The translations under genes and the position numbers were made by a program. DNA of 64,000 nt, from NCBI GenBank assembly GCA_037013685.1, contig CM072919.1, forward strand, positions 31,355,935 through 31,419,934, read 5' to 3'. Below the pieces are notes generated by a model. It was not told the origin of the DNA. It made no database searches and saw only the letters and a list, made by a program, of their open reading frames with translations. Positions within the stretch are counted from its first letter, which is position 1; every line of letters begins with the position of its first letter. Source of the stretch: Acridotheres tristis (taxonomy: Eukaryota > Chordata > Aves > Passeriformes > Sturnidae). This document shows, in pieces, positions 61,101 through 64,000 of the stretch.

Positions 61101-64000
61101 TACTCTTGTACCAAAGCCCTTGATGTCATGTATTAAAATATACATATTTTAATTTATTTTTGTCTGAATTTTGGTTTGTTTATTTGTTTATACAAAATAA
61201 ACATCTTGGCATGTTTTCAGTAGATGCTGCTGATCTTCTTTTGGGTCAGAAACTTCTGGTGACAAATCTACTCCCCCAGTCTCCTCAGTTTTATTATATA
61301 AAAAAGGAAGACTGCAGTAGGTTTTTCAATTGCTGATTTCATGTGTCTTGGGCATATTCATAAGTCCTTTAAGACCTCACAACTTTCCATATCAACATGC
61401 AATGTTTTCAGATAAAGGGAAATGTTTTCTCTCTCTTGGCAGATCATAACAGAAATGTGCTTCAAAACATATTTAGTATTTAAAATCAGAAAAAAATTTA
61501 GTTTTAACAACCTTACCTCAACTACCATCAAAAGGGTTTCTGGTAGGCCAGGTAGCTTTCAGGATGTTTACATCTTTAATTTGCTACCTATGCTTTTACT
61601 AGGGTGTACTTATAAAAAAAGACATGTAGAAGAAGTAACTAAATTCCTACTTTTAAGGATTTCCAACATAATATAGGCGTTTGGAAATAAACAGTGCCTT
61701 CTAAGAAATGTATATAACTAACTAGATTATGTAAAACTTCCTGCTTTTGTGGAAGGTTTTATCTCTTAATATCTAATTATGGGAGGTTAACGAACTCAAT
61801 GGCCAATCACTTCCAGAAGGGTATTTTTTTTTCCTTTGTGATACCATTACTTACATCCATGGATATAATTTTTGAGTAACAGCAAGGATGTCGTTGGTCA
61901 TATTAGTAAAGGAAGATTTCTGATAGACTCCAGTGATGGTATTATATGTATACCAATTCATCTAACATCTAATGAAAAATGTCTCTCCTCCCTCCTAAAA
62001 TTGTGAGCAAGTGCAATAATATTTACCATTCATGTCATATTACTGACTTTGTGTTCTTCTTATTAGGACCTTGTATAAATCATGAGGAAAGATGACAGAT
62101 TTCACACATTAGTCATGGCAAAATGTTAAATTTCACAATTAGTCATAGGCTATTAGAAAGTGATCTAGAAATCTAGTTAAAGTCATTTTTATCATTAAGC
62201 AGTTATTTATTGTCTTCATAGCAAACTTGAATGTAAGCACAGCATTTCACCTTATAACCAACTCTGAATTTCTAGTTCCAATATCAAACACAAAGCAAAT
62301 ATTTTTCAAACACCTCAGATATATACTTCTGAAAACAATTTTTTTTGGTTATATATGTGCCAGTTTCCAACAGTGCAAGAAGTCAAATTTCTGTATTAAA
62401 ATCTAAGTATTTCCTTCTTGTAACAAAATATATAATATCAAATTTAGATACTTTCTGCAGTTTTTTTACTTAACTTTTAAAACTACTGAATTTTACACTT
62501 ATAACTGGTTTTGAAATGTCCCCAGAAATTTTCGTTTATTTAATGGGTCTACAGAAACAGTGGTTTCCTATGGTTTGTGTTACTAAATCATTTGGTCCAA
62601 CTTGTAATTTAGAAGGATGAAGATTACTGATCTTTAGCATCTTCTCCAAATGCATACACTATGTAAATGGCATACCCTGAAAGTTGTAAGAAGATCTTCA
62701 GCCTCCTTCTTTACCTTGGATCATGATGCTAATTTTTTCAGCTCATCCTCCATGACAGTTTGGGTCAGTGCCATCCATTTATGACAACTGTGGTTAGTCT
62801 CATTATATGTATTTACACATAATTTTAAGAGACATAATGCAATTTTGGTTGGTTCATCTTTCAGACACTGAAGACCTACAAGAACCCAAAGAGTAATCAG
62901 ACTGTTTCATTCCAGCTACACAGAGCTTCATAGGTTGTGGGTTACTTAGATTGCCCTACTGTGAAAATCTAAGGCTACTCATTATGGAATACTTTTTCCT
63001 AATATGCTTCTAAATATTTACAGCAGCCACACAATGTCATGTGCTGTTGTATTTCCCAATTTTCTTTTTGAAATTATTCTTAGTTTAGTTTGAAAGTATG
63101 TTATCTAAACAATACTGGAATTGGCTGGATAGAAAGTTTCTAACAAGAAAGCAGGCATTCTTTACTACAGTGCATTGGTCACTCAGAGGATCCTTCCTCT
63201 AATTGAGTGCCCCAAGCATTGAGAAGAGTTTTTATCATACACACTGTTTCATCAGCTATCCCTGGTTGCTCGATGTATATCTATTTCTTTATTTTACATA
63301 CCCCTTGTCATATCATTTTACACCCTTTGTCAAAGTCCTTAATATGGTCCTTCTCAGATCTTCTTTTCATTCTTCCTCAATGACCAGTGTCCTTTTTAGG
63401 TGACTCTTCCTCAAGCCCAGCTTTTGAGTTAGAACAGCATTGTTGGTTTGTGCAACTTCTTATTTGTCAACCTTGCAGAGCTGAGCTGGCATCCTGCTTG
63501 CATTTTGCACAAATCCTGTTTACCTAATCCTTTATCTAGTTTTACAAGGCTGTGCTTTTCTGTTTGACTGTCCTTATGAGAGTAAAATGCCACTCTGTTC
63601 TACTGTTCTCCCCTTTTCTTGAGAGTCAGGTCTCCCCTTTTCTTGAGACTAAATTCCTTAAGGGAGCAGGTCTACTAATATCTGTATTTCATTTTATAGT
63701 GTAAGACATTACAACAGTTGAATGATGATGCAAGCTAAAACACACACAGACGTTATTATGGTGACAATTACAAACATGTTTTAACCAAGTCCAGCTGGGT
63801 AAGTTTGATCCAGATTTCTTCAGATCCCCAGGAGGTGTCATCTTGAGCTGTGCAAATTTGTGTTTGTTTCCAGATTTCCTGAACATCTGTAGACACTCTA
63901 CCACTTCGATAGAAAAAAACTAAGACTTAAGTGCCTTGCTTTTTCTTAGACAACTGTTTGATTATTCGAGCAGCTTCAGCTCTTTTAATTCTGGAATAAT
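58111..64000. other. unique AT-rich DNA, no gene seen
   Basis: About 5.9 kb with short frames only and no repeat family recognised. The one clear small feature is an 18 bp direct repeat near the right end (63607 and 63631). Confidence 0.6.
63607..63648 (+). repeat. 18 bp direct repeat, period 24
   Basis: TCTCCCCTTTTCTTGAGA occurs exactly at 63607-63624 and again at 63631-63648, separated by GTCAGG. A recent local duplication in a pyrimidine-rich stretch. Confidence 0.85.

Noticed and set aside
1..64000. CRISPR arrays, tRNA, rRNA, snRNA genes or bacterial-type operons
   Set aside because: No regularly spaced identical repeats, no tRNA A/B boxes in context, no rRNA or U-snRNA signature; the sequence is clearly vertebrate.

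Overview
The window looks like AT-rich, gene-poor DNA from a bird, probably a songbird. The bird call rests on several CR1 LINE copies, some ending in the avian-type (ATTCTGTG)n tail, plus avian-type endogenous retrovirus (ERV) LTRs. The songbird refinement is weaker: it rests on my memory that the roughly 627 bp LTR family seen at 1-53 and 6536-7162 is abundant in passerine genomes. I recognise no complete protein-coding gene, tRNA, rRNA or CRISPR array. Nearly all open frames are short, AT-driven and unlike any family I know. The sequence fits a gene desert or one very long intron.

Layout. 1-1159: the end of an LTR abuts a 5'-truncated CR1 (55-560), followed head-to-tail by a second CR1 whose middle is missing (575-1159). 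1160-6530: unique AT-rich DNA with a polypurine block. 6536-7162: solo LTR with a perfect 5 bp target duplication. 7168-18884: unique DNA with small hairpins and a degenerate 114 bp tandem duplication. 18891-19538: CpG-rich, well preserved solo LTR with a perfect 6 bp target duplication. 19545-28584: unique DNA with a CTCF-like motif near 24.1 kb. 28585-29118: ancient CR1/L3-like reverse transcriptase fragment, directly followed by a coding-looking frame ending at 29316. 29317-51751: the longest unique stretch, with a trinucleotide-rich block (45.35-45.49 kb), a 28-base T run (46.43 kb) and a 16 bp inverted repeat (49.6 kb). 51752-52908: an ERVL-type LTR split by a related LTR inserted in the opposite orientation. 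52909-58110: an old CR1 scrap, a second coding-looking frame with a good splice acceptor, a CR1 that appears to keep both ends but not its middle, and a short LINE2-like fragment. 58111-64000: unique DNA.

What acts here is mostly former mobile DNA. The LTRs bring promoter and polyadenylation signals, and the best preserved is at 18.9-19.5 kb. No pathway or operon can be inferred. Repeat identities come from family patterns I recognise by eye; no database search was run.
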